From: an uncultured Sutterella sp.
GTDB lineage: Bacteria; Pseudomonadota; Gammaproteobacteria; Burkholderiales; Burkholderiaceae_F
Direction of reading: 5' to 3'
DNA length: 41,446 nt
NCBI GenBank assembly: GCA_937943605.1
Contig: CALEAW010000067.1
Coordinates: forward strand, 1 to 41,446
The translations under genes and the position numbers were made by a program. The notes under the pieces are model-generated. The model was not told where the DNA came from. It worked only from the letters and a program-made list of their open reading frames with translations, and did no database searches. Below are positions 1 to 8,304 of the stretch, one piece after another (position 1 is the first letter of the stretch; each line of letters starts with the position of its first letter).

Positions 1-2
1 CG

Positions 3-52
3 AAAAACCCCCGAAGACCATGTACCGTTAGTATCTAGTCAAGCGGGGGTTT
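3..52 (-). terminator. Terminator-like hairpin after ccmI
   Basis: Arms AAACCCCC (5-12) and GGGGGTTT (45-52) can pair around a long loop of about 32 nt. Read on the minus strand the second arm is followed by a T-run (positions 3-7), as expected for the end of the ccm operon. The long loop makes this less certain than a compact intrinsic terminator. Confidence 0.5.
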
Positions 53-104
53 AGGCAGCATCTAAGCGCGTACGGCGGTTTTCATCAAACGGCGTTAACT
101 CAAG

Positions 105-1403
105 TTATCGCTGGCGATTGACCACAAGATCGAGCCCTTCAGCACCGACCTTGACAGGCTTTTCAAGTTCGCCTTCAAGGTCACCATCCTGCGGCATGAA
201 GTTGCCAGAGTGAGAAATACGGGCACCCACAATGACTTCTTCCATATCAGCCAAGGTAGTCGCCCCCATAGCCATCGTCATCTGAGACGTGAGTTCGAAT
301 CGAAGCGGCAATTCCTTAGCAGTCACGCGAAGGAAGGCTACAGGCATCTTCGAACCCGTCGTCGGACGAGCATAAATAAAGACGGTGTCTTCAGGCTTCA
401 CCTTGTCAGCTAAAGCCTTATCAATACTCACAGTCCCCGAAACAGAGACGACAGGAGCAGCTTGAACAGTCGGGACAGCTTCGCCACCCTTAAAGTCTTC
501 GGCCCCCTGCTTTGCTTCACCCATTTCGCCTGCGGCACGACGCGCCTGTTCAATATTCTTGCGAATCTGATTAGCATCACCAAAGTCTGGCGGCAAGACG
601 ACAAGGAGCTTTTCCCAGTAATCGGCAGCATCGTTGAAACGCTGATTTTCCCAGGCGTCGATCGCGAGAAGCGCAAGCGCCTTCCACTGACCCGGGTCAA
701 TTTCAAGGGCACGAAGGAGCATGTTACGGGCTTCCGTCGTAATGACCTTGTTGTTGACCGCAGCCGTCATGTCGGCCATATCAGCAATCACGTCAGCGTT
801 GTTGGGCACAATACGATCAACTTCACGGAAAGCATCCAATGCTTCAGCATAGCGTCCAACCTGAGAAAGGACGTTCGCCAGCATATACCATGACTGAGCG
901 TCATCAGGATCATCCTTGACACGCTGACGCAAGCGATCGATCGATGCCATCATATCTGACTGGCTATGACCCTCGACACTTGGAGCACTTTCATTTTGAC
1001 GTGCTTCCATACGTTCAAGGAACGCAGGATCCATCGCGTTATAGCGACCCAAAGCAAGGTAACCAAAGACAGCAGAGGCTGGAATCGCAATCGCTAAAAC
1101 AACCGCCAAAATCTTCGGCAACTTACTCTGGTCAGCCGTTTCGCTTTCGCTATCTTTAGCGGTTTCTTCAAGTACACGACGTTCGAGTTCAGTACGCTCT
1201 TCTTCGTACTCATCGCCATCGATGCGACCCGCCTGAAGATCTTTTTCAAGATCATCAGCCTGCTGACGCAAAATACCGAGAATCGTTTCGTGACGAGCAG
1301 CCGTATCGTCCTTATTGCCTTCACCGAACCAAAGCGGTACCGCGACAGCGGCGACGGCAATCAGACAGAAAACGAAGCAGAGAATTACAAAAAATGTCAG
1401 CAT
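105..1403 (-). CDS. ccmI: Cytochrome c maturation protein CcmI (CycH-like)
   Basis: CcmI holds apocytochrome c and presents it to the CcmF/CcmH haem ligation complex at the periplasmic face of the inner membrane. The 432-residue product has an N-terminal membrane segment (about 3-25), a charged cytoplasmic loop with coiled-coil character (about 30-95), a second membrane segment (about 96-118), then periplasmic TPR-type helices (about 150-290, including DDAQSWYMLANVLSQVGRY) and a C-terminal domain of the CcmI/CycH type. The gene is last in the operon. Its ATG lies 3 nt after the ccmH stop, with AAGGAG inside the end of ccmH, so translation is probably coupled. Length and position fit bipartite CcmI proteins. 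Function is inferred from family and context. Confidence 0.9.
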   Translation of the reverse strand: MLTFFVILCFVFCLIAVAAVAVPLWFGEGNKDDTAARHETILGILRQQADDLEKDLQAGRIDGDEYEEERTELERRVLEETAKDSESETADQSKLPKILAVVLAIAIPASAVFGYLALGRYNAMDPAFLERMEARQNESAPSVEGHSQSDMMASIDRLRQRVKDDPDDAQSWYMLANVLSQVGRYAEALDAFREVDRIVPNNADVIADMADMTAAVNNKVITTEARNMLLRALEIDPGQWKALALLAIDAWENQRFNDAADYWEKLLVVLPPDFGDANQIRKNIEQARRAAGEMGEAKQGAEDFKGGEAVPTVQAAPVVSVSGTVSIDKALADKVKPEDTVFIYARPTTGSKMPVAFLRVTAKELPLRFELTSQMTMAMGATTLADMEEVIVGARISHSGNFMPQDGDLEGELEKPVKVGAEGLDLVVNRQR

Positions 1404-1406
1404 CGT

Positions 1407-1904
1407 TTACTCCTTCTTGCTGCCAGAGGCGAGCATCGCTTCAGCACGAGCCTTTTCTTCGGCCGTGAGCGGACGCACAGTTTTGGCAACCGTTGTCTTG
1501 CGGCGACGCAGGTTCAAGAAGAATGCCAAGAGACCCACGGCAAAGAGCGCAACAGGACCCAACCAAAGGATGATGGTATTGGCCTGGAAACGGGGCTTAT
1601 AAAGCACGAAGTCACCATAGCGTTCAACCATGTAGTCCACGATCTGTTCGTTGGTCTTACCAGCTTTGACCTGTTCAATCACCTGATTGCGAAGGTCAAC
1701 CGCGAGTTCAGCATTCGAGTCTGCAATCGACTGGTTCTGACACACCAAGCAACGGAGCTGCTCCGAGACTTCAACCACGCGCTGGTGAGCCACAGGGTCA
1801 AAAGCCGTTGGCGTCGCTTCACGCGGCGCGCCAGCCTGAACCGAACCCATCATCATGAGCGTAGCGGCGGCCGTCACACCCATCCACTTGAGGTACTTCA
1901 GCAT
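1407..1904 (-). CDS. ccmH: Cytochrome c maturation protein CcmH
   Basis: CcmH is a membrane-anchored thiol oxidoreductase that reduces the CXXCH motif of apocytochrome c before haem attachment. The 165-residue protein shows a signal peptide (1-24), the family motif LRCLVCQNQSI with redox cysteines C52 and C55, and a C-terminal membrane segment (about 103-125) followed by a basic tail. This is the short, single-domain form, with the TPR part supplied by the separate ccmI. Its ATG overlaps the ccmG stop by one base (TAATG), which indicates translational coupling. Confidence 0.93.
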   Translation of the reverse strand: MLKYLKWMGVTAAATLMMMGSVQAGAPREATPTAFDPVAHQRVVEVSEQLRCLVCQNQSIADSNAELAVDLRNQVIEQVKAGKTNEQIVDYMVERYGDFVLYKPRFQANTIILWLGPVALFAVGLLAFFLNLRRRKTTVAKTVRPLTAEEKARAEAMLASGSKKE

Positions 1905-2437
1905 TATTCAGCCTCCAATTTGTCGAGCAAAGGCTTGATCTGTTCTTTCCAGAGGTACGGTTCGAGCGGATAGCTCACCTTGGCACGAATCACACCCTTT
2001 TTGTCGATCACGAAGGTTTCAGGCACACCCGTGACACCGAGGTCGATACCGACCTTGTTCTTCAATTCGAAGACCACGCTATCGTAGGGGTTACCAGCCT
2101 GACGAAGCATATTGAGGGCAGCACCGGGATTGTCCTTGTAAACAAAGCCAATGATCGGGGTCTTGAGACCTTCACGCTTTAGCTGAACCATGTAGGGATG
2201 TTCCTGCTTACAGGGCACGCACCACGTTGCCCAAACATTCAACATCCAAACCTTGCCCTTCATGTCTTCGGTGCTCAGCTCTTTGGAGCTATCAAAAAGC
2301 GTCGGCAACGACCACTGCGGCATGGGCTTATTAATCAAGACGGACGGCAACGTACGCGGATCCATATAAAGACCCTTGAAGAGGAAGCCGGCCAAGGCGA
2401 TAAAAATCGCAAACGGAATTAAAAATTTAGCTTTCAT
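1904..2437 (-). CDS. ccmG: Thiol:disulfide interchange protein CcmG/DsbE
   Basis: CcmG is a periplasmic thioredoxin-like protein tethered to the inner membrane that keeps CcmH and apocytochrome thiols reduced. The 177-residue product has an N-terminal anchor (about 5-22) and a thioredoxin fold with active site WATWCVPCKQEHP (C73, C76) and a cis-proline region GVPETFVID, both typical of CcmG. GGAG in the tail of ccmF sits 8 nt before the ATG, and the ccmF stop is 3 nt upstream. Length is normal for the family. Confidence 0.93.
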   Translation of the reverse strand: MKAKFLIPFAIFIALAGFLFKGLYMDPRTLPSVLINKPMPQWSLPTLFDSSKELSTEDMKGKVWMLNVWATWCVPCKQEHPYMVQLKREGLKTPIIGFVYKDNPGAALNMLRQAGNPYDSVVFELKNKVGIDLGVTGVPETFVIDKKGVIRAKVSYPLEPYLWKEQIKPLLDKLEAE

Positions 2438-2440
2438 TTC

Positions 2441-4411
2441 TTATTCTCCGATCTTGCCCTCTTCGCCCTTCTTCGTCTTGCGACGACGATAGCGACGGTC
2501 AGAAGCAGCCCACAAGCCACCGATAGACATGATGATGGTACCCCACCAAATCCAAGTGACATAAGGCTTCGAATAAGCACGAACCACCCAACCACCATCG
2601 GCCGTCGGGGTACCCAAGCTCACATAGACGTCACCCGTCAAGGAGTGACGAATAGCAGCTTCGGTCATCGGCATGGAGTTAGAGCTACTAAAGTACTTAC
2701 GCTTTTCGGGATAGAGATGCTGCAGTTCTTTACCACCATAGCTCAACGTGAAGTCGCCACGGTCAGCCGTATAGTTGGGGCCTGGCACCGTTTCAACACC
2801 ATTAAACGTGAAGGTGTAGCCAGCCACCGTCACCGTTTCGCCCGGATACATACGAACGTCACGTTCAGCCTGATAACCCTTCACAAGGGCGACACCGATA
2901 ATGAAGACGGCGACACCGATGTGGGCGAGCTGCATGCCCCAGAAAGCACGAGGCAATCTGAAGAGACGAGCCACGATATTGCCCTTGAGGTTGCGAATCT
3001 GCTGACGGAAGGTTTCAATGACAGCAAAGAAGACAAAGGTCGCAGACGTGACACCCAAGAAGACCCAGTGACCAAATTCGCCCATGAGGATGGGGATGCC
3101 CGCACCGCACACAATGGCGGCAATAAAGCACCAAGCGATACGCTTCATGAGGTCAACAAGATCCGTATCTTTCCAACGAGCGAGGGGACCAACACCCATT
3201 AAGAAGACGCACGGGAGCATCAAAGGACCAAAGACCGCATCAAAGTAGGGTGGCCCCACAGAAATCTTGCCGGCGTTCAACGCATCAAGGAAGAGCGGAT
3301 AGAGCGTGCCAAGAAGCACAGCGCCCATCGCAACAACGAGCAACACATTGTTGACGAGCAACATCGATTCGCGGGAGATCAGCGCGAAGTTGCCACCTAA
3401 GCCCACGGTCGGCGCACGCCAAGCAAAGAGCAAGAACGAAGCACCGATCACGATGATCAAGAACGCCAAAATAAAGAGACCACGTTCAGGGTCGGTTGCG
3501 AAGGCATGCACAGACGTCAAGACGCCAGAACGCACCAAGAACGTACCCAAAAGCGAAAGCGAGAACGTGAGAATAGCAAGTAACACCGTCCAAACACGGA
3601 AGCAACCACGCTTTTCAGTGACCGCCAACGAGTGGATCAAAGCAGTCCCCGTCAACCACGGCATGAAAGAAGAGTTTTCAACCGGGTCCCAGAACCACCA
3701 GCCGCCCCAACCGAGTTCGTAGTAAGACCAGTAGGAGCCAAGCGAAATACCCAAGGTCAAGAGCACCCAAGCAGCCGTCGTCCACGGACGCATCCAACGA
3801 GCCCAAGCCGCGTCAAGACGGCCAGAGATCAAAGCGGCGATCGCAAAAGCAAAAGGCACCGCAAAGCCCACATAACCTAAATAAAGGAGTGGCGGATGGA
3901 AGACCATGCCCGGGTCCTGCAAGAGCGGATTCAAGTCACCGCCTTCAAGGGGTGCCGGGAAAAGACGCACAAACGGGTTCGACGTTAAGAGCATGAAAAG
4001 GAGAAAGCCCATGCCGACGAGGCCCAAAACGCCCGTCACACGTGCCACCATTTCAGTCGGGAGTCGACGAGCGCAACAAACCACAGCAGCGCCCCACCAA
4101 GACAAGGTCACCGCCCAAAAGAGGATCGAACCTTCATGGCTACCCCAAGTTGCTGCAATCTTGTAGAACCAAGGCAACAACGTGTTTGAGTTGTTCGCCA
4201 CATTCAGAACCGTAAAGTCCGAAATGTAGAACGAATAGGCAAGGCTACCGATGGCAACCGTGCCAAAAAAAGCGTTAGCCAGCGCGGCAGGACGAGCAAC
4301 AGCCATCAATGCGCGATTACCTTTCGCAGCACCGACAAGCGGGAGCACGCCCTGTACGATGCTTAACGCAAGGCACAGGATAAGTGCAAAGTGACCAATT
4401 TCAGGAATCAC
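2441..4411 (-). CDS. ccmF: Haem lyase CcmF
   Basis: CcmF is the large multi-pass membrane subunit of the cytochrome c synthetase, accepting haem from CcmE and ligating it to apocytochrome. I start it at a GTG (4409-4411): GGAG lies 7 nt upstream, and the product then begins VIPEIGHFAL as in known CcmF proteins, giving 656 residues, the usual size. An upstream in-frame ATG at 4471 would add 20 atypical charged residues and lacks a good ribosome site. The tryptophan-rich haem-handling motif WGGWWFWDPVENSSFMPW is at about 235-252, and many hydrophobic segments are visible. The gene follows ccmE after a 122-nt gap that holds a hairpin. Confidence 0.93.
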   Translation of the reverse strand: MIPEIGHFALILCLALSIVQGVLPLVGAAKGNRALMAVARPAALANAFFGTVAIGSLAYSFYISDFTVLNVANNSNTLLPWFYKIAATWGSHEGSILFWAVTLSWWGAAVVCCARRLPTEMVARVTGVLGLVGMGFLLFMLLTSNPFVRLFPAPLEGGDLNPLLQDPGMVFHPPLLYLGYVGFAVPFAFAIAALISGRLDAAWARWMRPWTTAAWVLLTLGISLGSYWSYYELGWGGWWFWDPVENSSFMPWLTGTALIHSLAVTEKRGCFRVWTVLLAILTFSLSLLGTFLVRSGVLTSVHAFATDPERGLFILAFLIIVIGASFLLFAWRAPTVGLGGNFALISRESMLLVNNVLLVVAMGAVLLGTLYPLFLDALNAGKISVGPPYFDAVFGPLMLPCVFLMGVGPLARWKDTDLVDLMKRIAWCFIAAIVCGAGIPILMGEFGHWVFLGVTSATFVFFAVIETFRQQIRNLKGNIVARLFRLPRAFWGMQLAHIGVAVFIIGVALVKGYQAERDVRMYPGETVTVAGYTFTFNGVETVPGPNYTADRGDFTLSYGGKELQHLYPEKRKYFSSSNSMPMTEAAIRHSLTGDVYVSLGTPTADGGWVVRAYSKPYVTWIWWGTIIMSIGGLWAASDRRYRRRKTKKGEEGKIGE

Positions 4412-4470
4412 TTGGTTTCTCCAGTTAGGGTTGAGTGCGGATCCATTCCGCCTTCTTTTACAAACACACA

Positions 4471-4501
4471 AAGCGAGGTAGCTTTTTTAGCTACCGCGCT
4501 T
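4471..4501 (-). other. Intercistronic hairpin between ccmE and ccmF
   Basis: Arms GGTAGCT and AGCTACC pair perfectly around five T, and after one A/G mismatch the flanking AAGCG and CGCTT also pair. On the minus-strand transcript no T-run follows, so it looks like an mRNA structure (processing or stability) rather than a terminator. It falls in the only large gap inside the ccm operon. Confidence 0.55.
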
Positions 4502-4533
4502 CAAGTGTTAAATATCACGTTCGTTCTACGGGA

Positions 4534-5010
4534 TCACGAACGGTTGGCGTTAGCAGCGGCTTCCGCCTTCTTTTGAGCAACGCCAGCATTATGTGCGTCT
4601 TCAAGGGCCTTAGCCGCTTCAGGCGGCATGTAGTTTTCGTCGTGCTTGGCTAACACTTCAGAAGCACAGAAAACGCCCTTTTCATCCAACTTACCTTGCG
4701 CAACGACGCCCTGACCTTCGGCAAAGAGGTCAGGCAAAATGCCCGTGTACTGAACCGGCACGATCTTGGCCGTATCCGTAATACCAAAGGTCACCGTCAC
4801 GCCATCTTCTAAGCGCTTGACGCTACCTGGTTCTACGACACCACCCAAACGGAAGGTGCGCCCCATCGGAGCTTCCTGAGCAGCGACCTGCGTGGGCGAG
4901 AAAAAGAACACGAGGTTGTCATTAAAGGCCTGAAGGGCAAGCGTCACACCAGCACCGACAGCGACAACGGCCGCGCCGATCAAAGCCAGTTTCTTGGTCT
5001 TCGCATCCAT
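4534..5010 (-). CDS. ccmE: Haem chaperone CcmE
   Basis: CcmE is a periplasmic, membrane-anchored haem chaperone that binds haem covalently and hands it to CcmF. The 158-residue protein has an N-terminal membrane anchor (about 8-27), a beta-barrel (OB-fold) domain (about 50-120) and the diagnostic motif LAKHDENYMPPE, where H123 is the covalent haem ligand and Y127 the conserved axial residue. The C-terminal tail is long, Ala/Lys rich and probably flexible. The start codon is 2 nt after the ccmD stop. Confidence 0.95.
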   Translation of the reverse strand: MDAKTKKLALIGAAVVAVGAGVTLALQAFNDNLVFFFSPTQVAAQEAPMGRTFRLGGVVEPGSVKRLEDGVTVTFGITDTAKIVPVQYTGILPDLFAEGQGVVAQGKLDEKGVFCASEVLAKHDENYMPPEAAKALEDAHNAGVAQKKAEAAANANRS

Positions 5011-5012
5011 GT

Positions 5013-5198
5013 TTACATCTCCAGTGTTGATTTGGCAGCTCGAGCTTCACGAGCCAAACGAGCGCAGATTTTGGCGCGACGAGCGCGCAAGGAAAAGATT
5101 TCATAAACCACACCAACCAAGAGCGCACCGTAAGCGCACCACACGTAGTAGCCGTGGCCATTCATAAAGATGAAGTCGGAAAGACTATTCCAGTTCAT
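5013..5198 (-). CDS. ccmD: Haem exporter small subunit CcmD
   Basis: CcmD is a small single-span protein needed to release holo-CcmE from the CcmABC complex. I place the start at the ATG at 5198: it overlaps the ccmC stop as ATGA and has GGAGGG about 7 nt upstream. A longer reading from 5231 would lie inside ccmC. The 61-residue product begins MNWNSLSDFIFMNGHGYYVW, one membrane segment with the aromatic YxVW pattern of CcmD, followed by a very basic Arg/Lys tail on the cytoplasmic side. Confidence 0.9.
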   Translation of the reverse strand: MNWNSLSDFIFMNGHGYYVWCAYGALLVGVVYEIFSLRARRAKICARLAREARAAKSTLEM

Positions 5199-5920
5199 AG
5201 CTTGCCCTCCAACGCCGCCTTCTGCGTCCACGCTTCGCGACGTTCACGTTCAAGGATGATGGATCGGGAGCGAGCGAGTACAACACCCGCACCGTAGAAC
5301 ATGCCTGCAACCACCATGATCAAGAGCGTGTACAGCATGATCGGCGCAATGGAAGAACCGCGAGATGTAATCGAGGCCCCCTGATGGAGGGTATTCCACC
5401 ACTGCACAGAGAAATAAATGATCGGCACATTAATGACGCCAACAATACTGATCACGCTCGCTGCGCGGTCTGCACGGCGCTTATCATCAATCGCAGAATG
5501 TAAAGCGATAAAGCCGAGATACAAGAAAAAGAGAATCAGCTCAGACGTCAAACGAGCGTCCCAAACCCAATACGTGCCCCACGTTGGACGACCCCAGAAG
5601 GCCCCCGTGAAAAGCGCGATAAAAGCCATCAAAGCCCCCGTCGGCGCCATGGCTTGAGCGAGCGTAAAGCAGATCTTATTGTTTTTCCAAAGACCGATCG
5701 CACTAAAGACAGCCATCAGTACATAAAGGAGCATAGAAAGCCATGCAGCCGATACGTGAATAAATATGATGCGGTAAGAATTACCTTGCTTGGCATCAAT
5801 CGGGCAAACGAAAAAGCCCATGTAAAACCCGATGACGAAAAGGATCAGTGCAATACCCATCAACCAGGGCACGACTTTACCTGCCATGCGGTAGAAGCTT
5901 TGCGGATCGGATAAGCTCAT
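5195..5920 (-). CDS. ccmC: Haem exporter CcmC
   Basis: CcmC is a six-span membrane protein that delivers haem to CcmE. The chosen ATG at 5920 begins MSLSDPQSFYRMAGK and has GGAG upstream; an upstream TTG (5947) is in frame but lacks a better ribosome site. The 241-residue protein carries the tryptophan-rich motif WGTYWVWDARLTSELILF (about 114-131) and conserved periplasmic histidines (FIHVS near 55, and the LHQG region). It follows ccmB by 44 nt and overlaps ccmD by 4 nt. Confidence 0.93.
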   Translation of the reverse strand: MSLSDPQSFYRMAGKVVPWLMGIALILFVIGFYMGFFVCPIDAKQGNSYRIIFIHVSAAWLSMLLYVLMAVFSAIGLWKNNKICFTLAQAMAPTGALMAFIALFTGAFWGRPTWGTYWVWDARLTSELILFFLYLGFIALHSAIDDKRRADRAASVISIVGVINVPIIYFSVQWWNTLHQGASITSRGSSIAPIMLYTLLIMVVAGMFYGAGVVLARSRSIILERERREAWTQKAALEGKL

Positions 5921-5964
5921 GTGATTCTGTCTCCGAAGGAAAATCAAAAGCGATAACTAAAAAA

Positions 5965-6633
5965 TTAACTTTCTGCGATACGTAATGCCGCCGACACTGC
6001 CATCGGAGCCAAAGCCACACTCAAGAGTGTGAGACCGCCTACGATCATGAAATGCGGCGTAGGACTCAAAGCCACAGACACGGCCTGACTAGCACCCGCA
6101 CCAAAAATCAACACAGGAATATAAAGCGGCAACACCAGTAAGCTTGTCAACACGCCGCCAGCACGCAACCCTAACGTCAACGCAGCACCCACGGCGCCTA
6201 CTAAAGAAAGCACGGGCGTCCCTAAAAATAGGCTTGCGACCATCACCATGGTCACATCTAAAGACAAGTCAAAAAGGATCCCAAAGACCGCTGCAAAAAT
6301 AGTCATCGGTACCCCTGTCACCAACCAGTGCGCAAAGACCTTGGCCATCACCACCACAGGCAACGGTTCGGCCGTCACTAACATCTGTTCAAGCGTCCCG
6401 TCAGCGTGATCTGCTTCAAACATACGCGGCAAAGAAAGTAAGGCAGCCAAAAGCGCAGCAACCCACACAACGCCCGGGGCAATGGCACGAAGAATATTGG
6501 TTTCAGCCCCGACGCCCAACGGCACCAAGGTCACGACAACCGCAAAGAAGAAGATTACCTGAGCCAAGTCAGACTTACGGCGAAACGCCAACATCAGGTC
6601 GCGGCGAAGAATAATCGTAAAAAGCTTAAACAT
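5965..6633 (-). CDS. ccmB: Haem exporter permease CcmB
   Basis: CcmB is the ABC-transporter permease partner of CcmA; the CcmABCD complex uses ATP to release haem-loaded CcmE. The 222-residue product has six hydrophobic segments and the CcmB signature region near MFEADHADGTLEQMLV, followed by HWLVTGVPM. It starts 12 nt after the ccmA stop. Length is normal. Confidence 0.93.
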   Translation of the reverse strand: MFKLFTIILRRDLMLAFRRKSDLAQVIFFFAVVVTLVPLGVGAETNILRAIAPGVVWVAALLAALLSLPRMFEADHADGTLEQMLVTAEPLPVVVMAKVFAHWLVTGVPMTIFAAVFGILFDLSLDVTMVMVASLFLGTPVLSLVGAVGAALTLGLRAGGVLTSLLVLPLYIPVLIFGAGASQAVSVALSPTPHFMIVGGLTLLSVALAPMAVSAALRIAES

Positions 6634-6645
6634 GGGCCGTCCTCC

Positions 6646-7353
6646 TTAGTGCGCAGCGGCGCTTTCTTGAGCGCTTTCGTCATCAAGGGCGCGTTCAACG
6701 GCCGTTCGACGGCGCGGTGCCCACTGTTCGGGTTCGATCACCAAGTGCTTCACCCCTTCAACTGGAACTTCTTGATGGGTGACGAGCATGACAATGCCAC
6801 CCGCTTGCACATGTTCAGCGATCAACTTAGCTAAGCGTGCGACACCACGCACGTCCAAAGCCGTAAAGGGTTCGTCAAGCACCCAAAGCTTGACCGAACG
6901 AGAGAGCCAAAGGCGAGCAAGCGCCACACGGCGACGCTGACCCTGGGAGAGTTGACCCGCTGGCACTTCAACAAAGTCCGTCAAACCCACGGCATCCAAT
7001 GCGTCCAAAGCGGCGTTTTCAGTCACAGGGACGGCAGCCACATTGGCATTAATCATCACATTTTCTAAAACCGAGAGATCGTCCTTGACGCCATTACGGT
7101 GTCCGATATAGCAAAGCTCACGCCAAAAGTCCTGTGCGGCCTTTTGTACCGCTACACCACGCCAACGCACTTCCCCTTCGACTGGACGCATCAAACCCGT
7201 CATCAAACGTAGGAGCGTCGTCTTACCCGCACCATTGGAGCCCGCGATACGAACGAGCGTACCGGGTTCTACCTGAAAAGAAAGGTGCTGAAAAAGAGTT
7301 CTCTCCCCGCGTTCGCAGGTTAGGTCACAGACTTCGAGAATGGCTTCAGACAT
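6646..7353 (-). CDS. ccmA: Haem exporter ATP-binding protein CcmA
   Basis: CcmA is the cytoplasmic ATPase of CcmABCD. Its 235 residues contain Walker A GSNGAGKTT (38-46), the ABC signature LSQGQRRRVALARLWL (from 135), Walker B LWVLDEP (156-162) and the switch histidine in LVTHQE. It is the first gene of the operon. The ribosome site is weak (AGGAACG about 12 nt before the ATG). The C-terminal 25 residues are charged and run beyond the usual family end. Confidence 0.93.
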   Translation of the reverse strand: MSEAILEVCDLTCERGERTLFQHLSFQVEPGTLVRIAGSNGAGKTTLLRLMTGLMRPVEGEVRWRGVAVQKAAQDFWRELCYIGHRNGVKDDLSVLENVMINANVAAVPVTENAALDALDAVGLTDFVEVPAGQLSQGQRRRVALARLWLSRSVKLWVLDEPFTALDVRGVARLAKLIAEHVQAGGIVMLVTHQEVPVEGVKHLVIEPEQWAPRRRTAVERALDDESAQESAAAH

Positions 7354-7753
7354 GAGAAAAAGACGTTCCTGATGACGTTGTTTGCTGATCCGGAAAAGGG
7401 CGGATCGATCCTATGCTCACGAAGTGTAGGGAGGTCGTATTAAGGATTGCTTACAAAGATTATCACTTGGAGATCGGACTTACCCGAAAAAGTCGCACAT
7501 TGAACTACACCTTCTCCCTTCTAGCAGTAGCTATTCGATCTGTTTTCATGACACTTTATAGCGACAAACAAGAGCGCTTTTGTTCCTAAGATTTTGCCTT
7601 TCACAAAAGCCTCTAGGTATTCTTTAAGACCTTCATTGATTTACGCTATGGGCTTTGTTGACCACACCTATCGCGGCGCAACCGTCAAATTCTCGCTACA
7701 ATGTGCCGACACAGCTGGCTTTCAGTCAGCAGAAACCTCAAACATGATTTGAT
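7354..7753. other. 400-bp intergenic region between divergent ccmA and lipoprotein genes
   Basis: It must hold the ccm promoter (minus) and the lipoprotein promoter (plus). A TTGACC (7658-7663) and a TACAAT (7697-7702) are visible on the plus strand, but their spacing is too long for one promoter. No convincing operator, RNA or small ORF was recognised. Confidence 0.5.
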
Positions 7754-8161
7754 ATGAAACGCATTCTGATTCTTAGCACCGCACTCGCCGCTCTCGCCCT
7801 CACAGGTTGCCAAACCATCAAGGACGAACACGAAAAGATTCTTAACCGCGATGAAACCCTCACCAATGTCGTGGGTAACGTATGGCGTATTGATGCGAAG
7901 TGGCCAGGCGTCCACCAAGCCAATCGTTTGGTTGAGCATTTGGCTGAGCGCGCTCGTCAGCATTGCGGTCAAGGCGGCAAGGGCATGCTCCCACTGCGTG
8001 GCGCAAGCACGAACGGTACCGAAGACGGCACCAAGCCTGCAACCGCTTGGCTTGAGTTCCGTTGCCAGAATCCGCTTGACTACCGTCCGGAATATAAGGG
8101 CATCATGGGTAGCTTTGAAGTCGAAGAGCTCACAGACCCTGATAGCTACCGAAAGAATTAA
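7754..8161 (+). CDS. Small putative lipoprotein of unknown function
   Basis: A 135-residue protein with a clear lipoprotein signal peptide: basic start MKRILI, hydrophobic core and lipobox LTGC (C19). The mature part is soluble, with three further cysteines (C69 in ARQHCG and C104 in FRCQ among them), so a disulfide in the periplasm is possible. No family is recognised. It is a single gene, ended by two consecutive hairpins. It is likely attached to the inner or outer membrane by its lipid. Confidence 0.75.
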   Translation: MKRILILSTALAALALTGCQTIKDEHEKILNRDETLTNVVGNVWRIDAKWPGVHQANRLVEHLAERARQHCGQGGKGMLPLRGASTNGTEDGTKPATAWLEFRCQNPLDYRPEYKGIMGSFEVEELTDPDSYRKN

Positions 8162-8178
8162 TTTAGGTAGCACCTAAA
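8162..8178 (+). repeat. Perfect 7-bp hairpin just after the lipoprotein stop
   Basis: TTTAGGT and ACCTAAA flank a three-base loop. It sits directly before the stronger terminator, forming a tandem hairpin 3' end. Confidence 0.45.
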
Positions 8179-8180
8179 AG

Positions 8181-8215
8181 AAAAAAGCGCGGCAGATCGA
8201 TGTCGCGCTTTTTTT
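8181..8215. terminator. Bidirectional intrinsic terminator
   Basis: AAAAAAGCGCG (8181-8191) pairs with CGCGCTTTTTT (8204-8214). There is a T-run on both strands, so it can end the lipoprotein transcript (plus) and the convergent 28-codon ORF (minus). Confidence 0.85.
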
Positions 8216-8217
8216 CT

Positions 8218-8304
8218 TCAAATCACCCCGATCGACCAAGCTAAATTGCAATAGGCACAAGCCGCCGCGAGTGACGCAAAGATCATGAATTGAGGAAGAT
8301 TCAT
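8218..8304 (-). CDS. Putative 28-residue single-span membrane protein
   Basis: A short ORF starting MNLPQFMIFASLAAACAY and ending SIGVI, almost entirely hydrophobic, with two cysteines, so probably one membrane helix. The ATG has a strong AGGAG 6 nt upstream, and the stop is 3 nt from the bidirectional terminator, which on this strand would have no other obvious gene to end. No homologue is recalled. It could also be a chance ORF or a leader peptide. Confidence 0.4.
   Translation of the reverse strand: MNLPQFMIFASLAAACAYCNLAWSIGVI

Noticed and set aside
1..60. Possible tRNA or other structural RNA at the left edge
   Set aside because: No tRNA arms fit; paired C5/G5 arms with a T-run are better explained as the ccm terminator.
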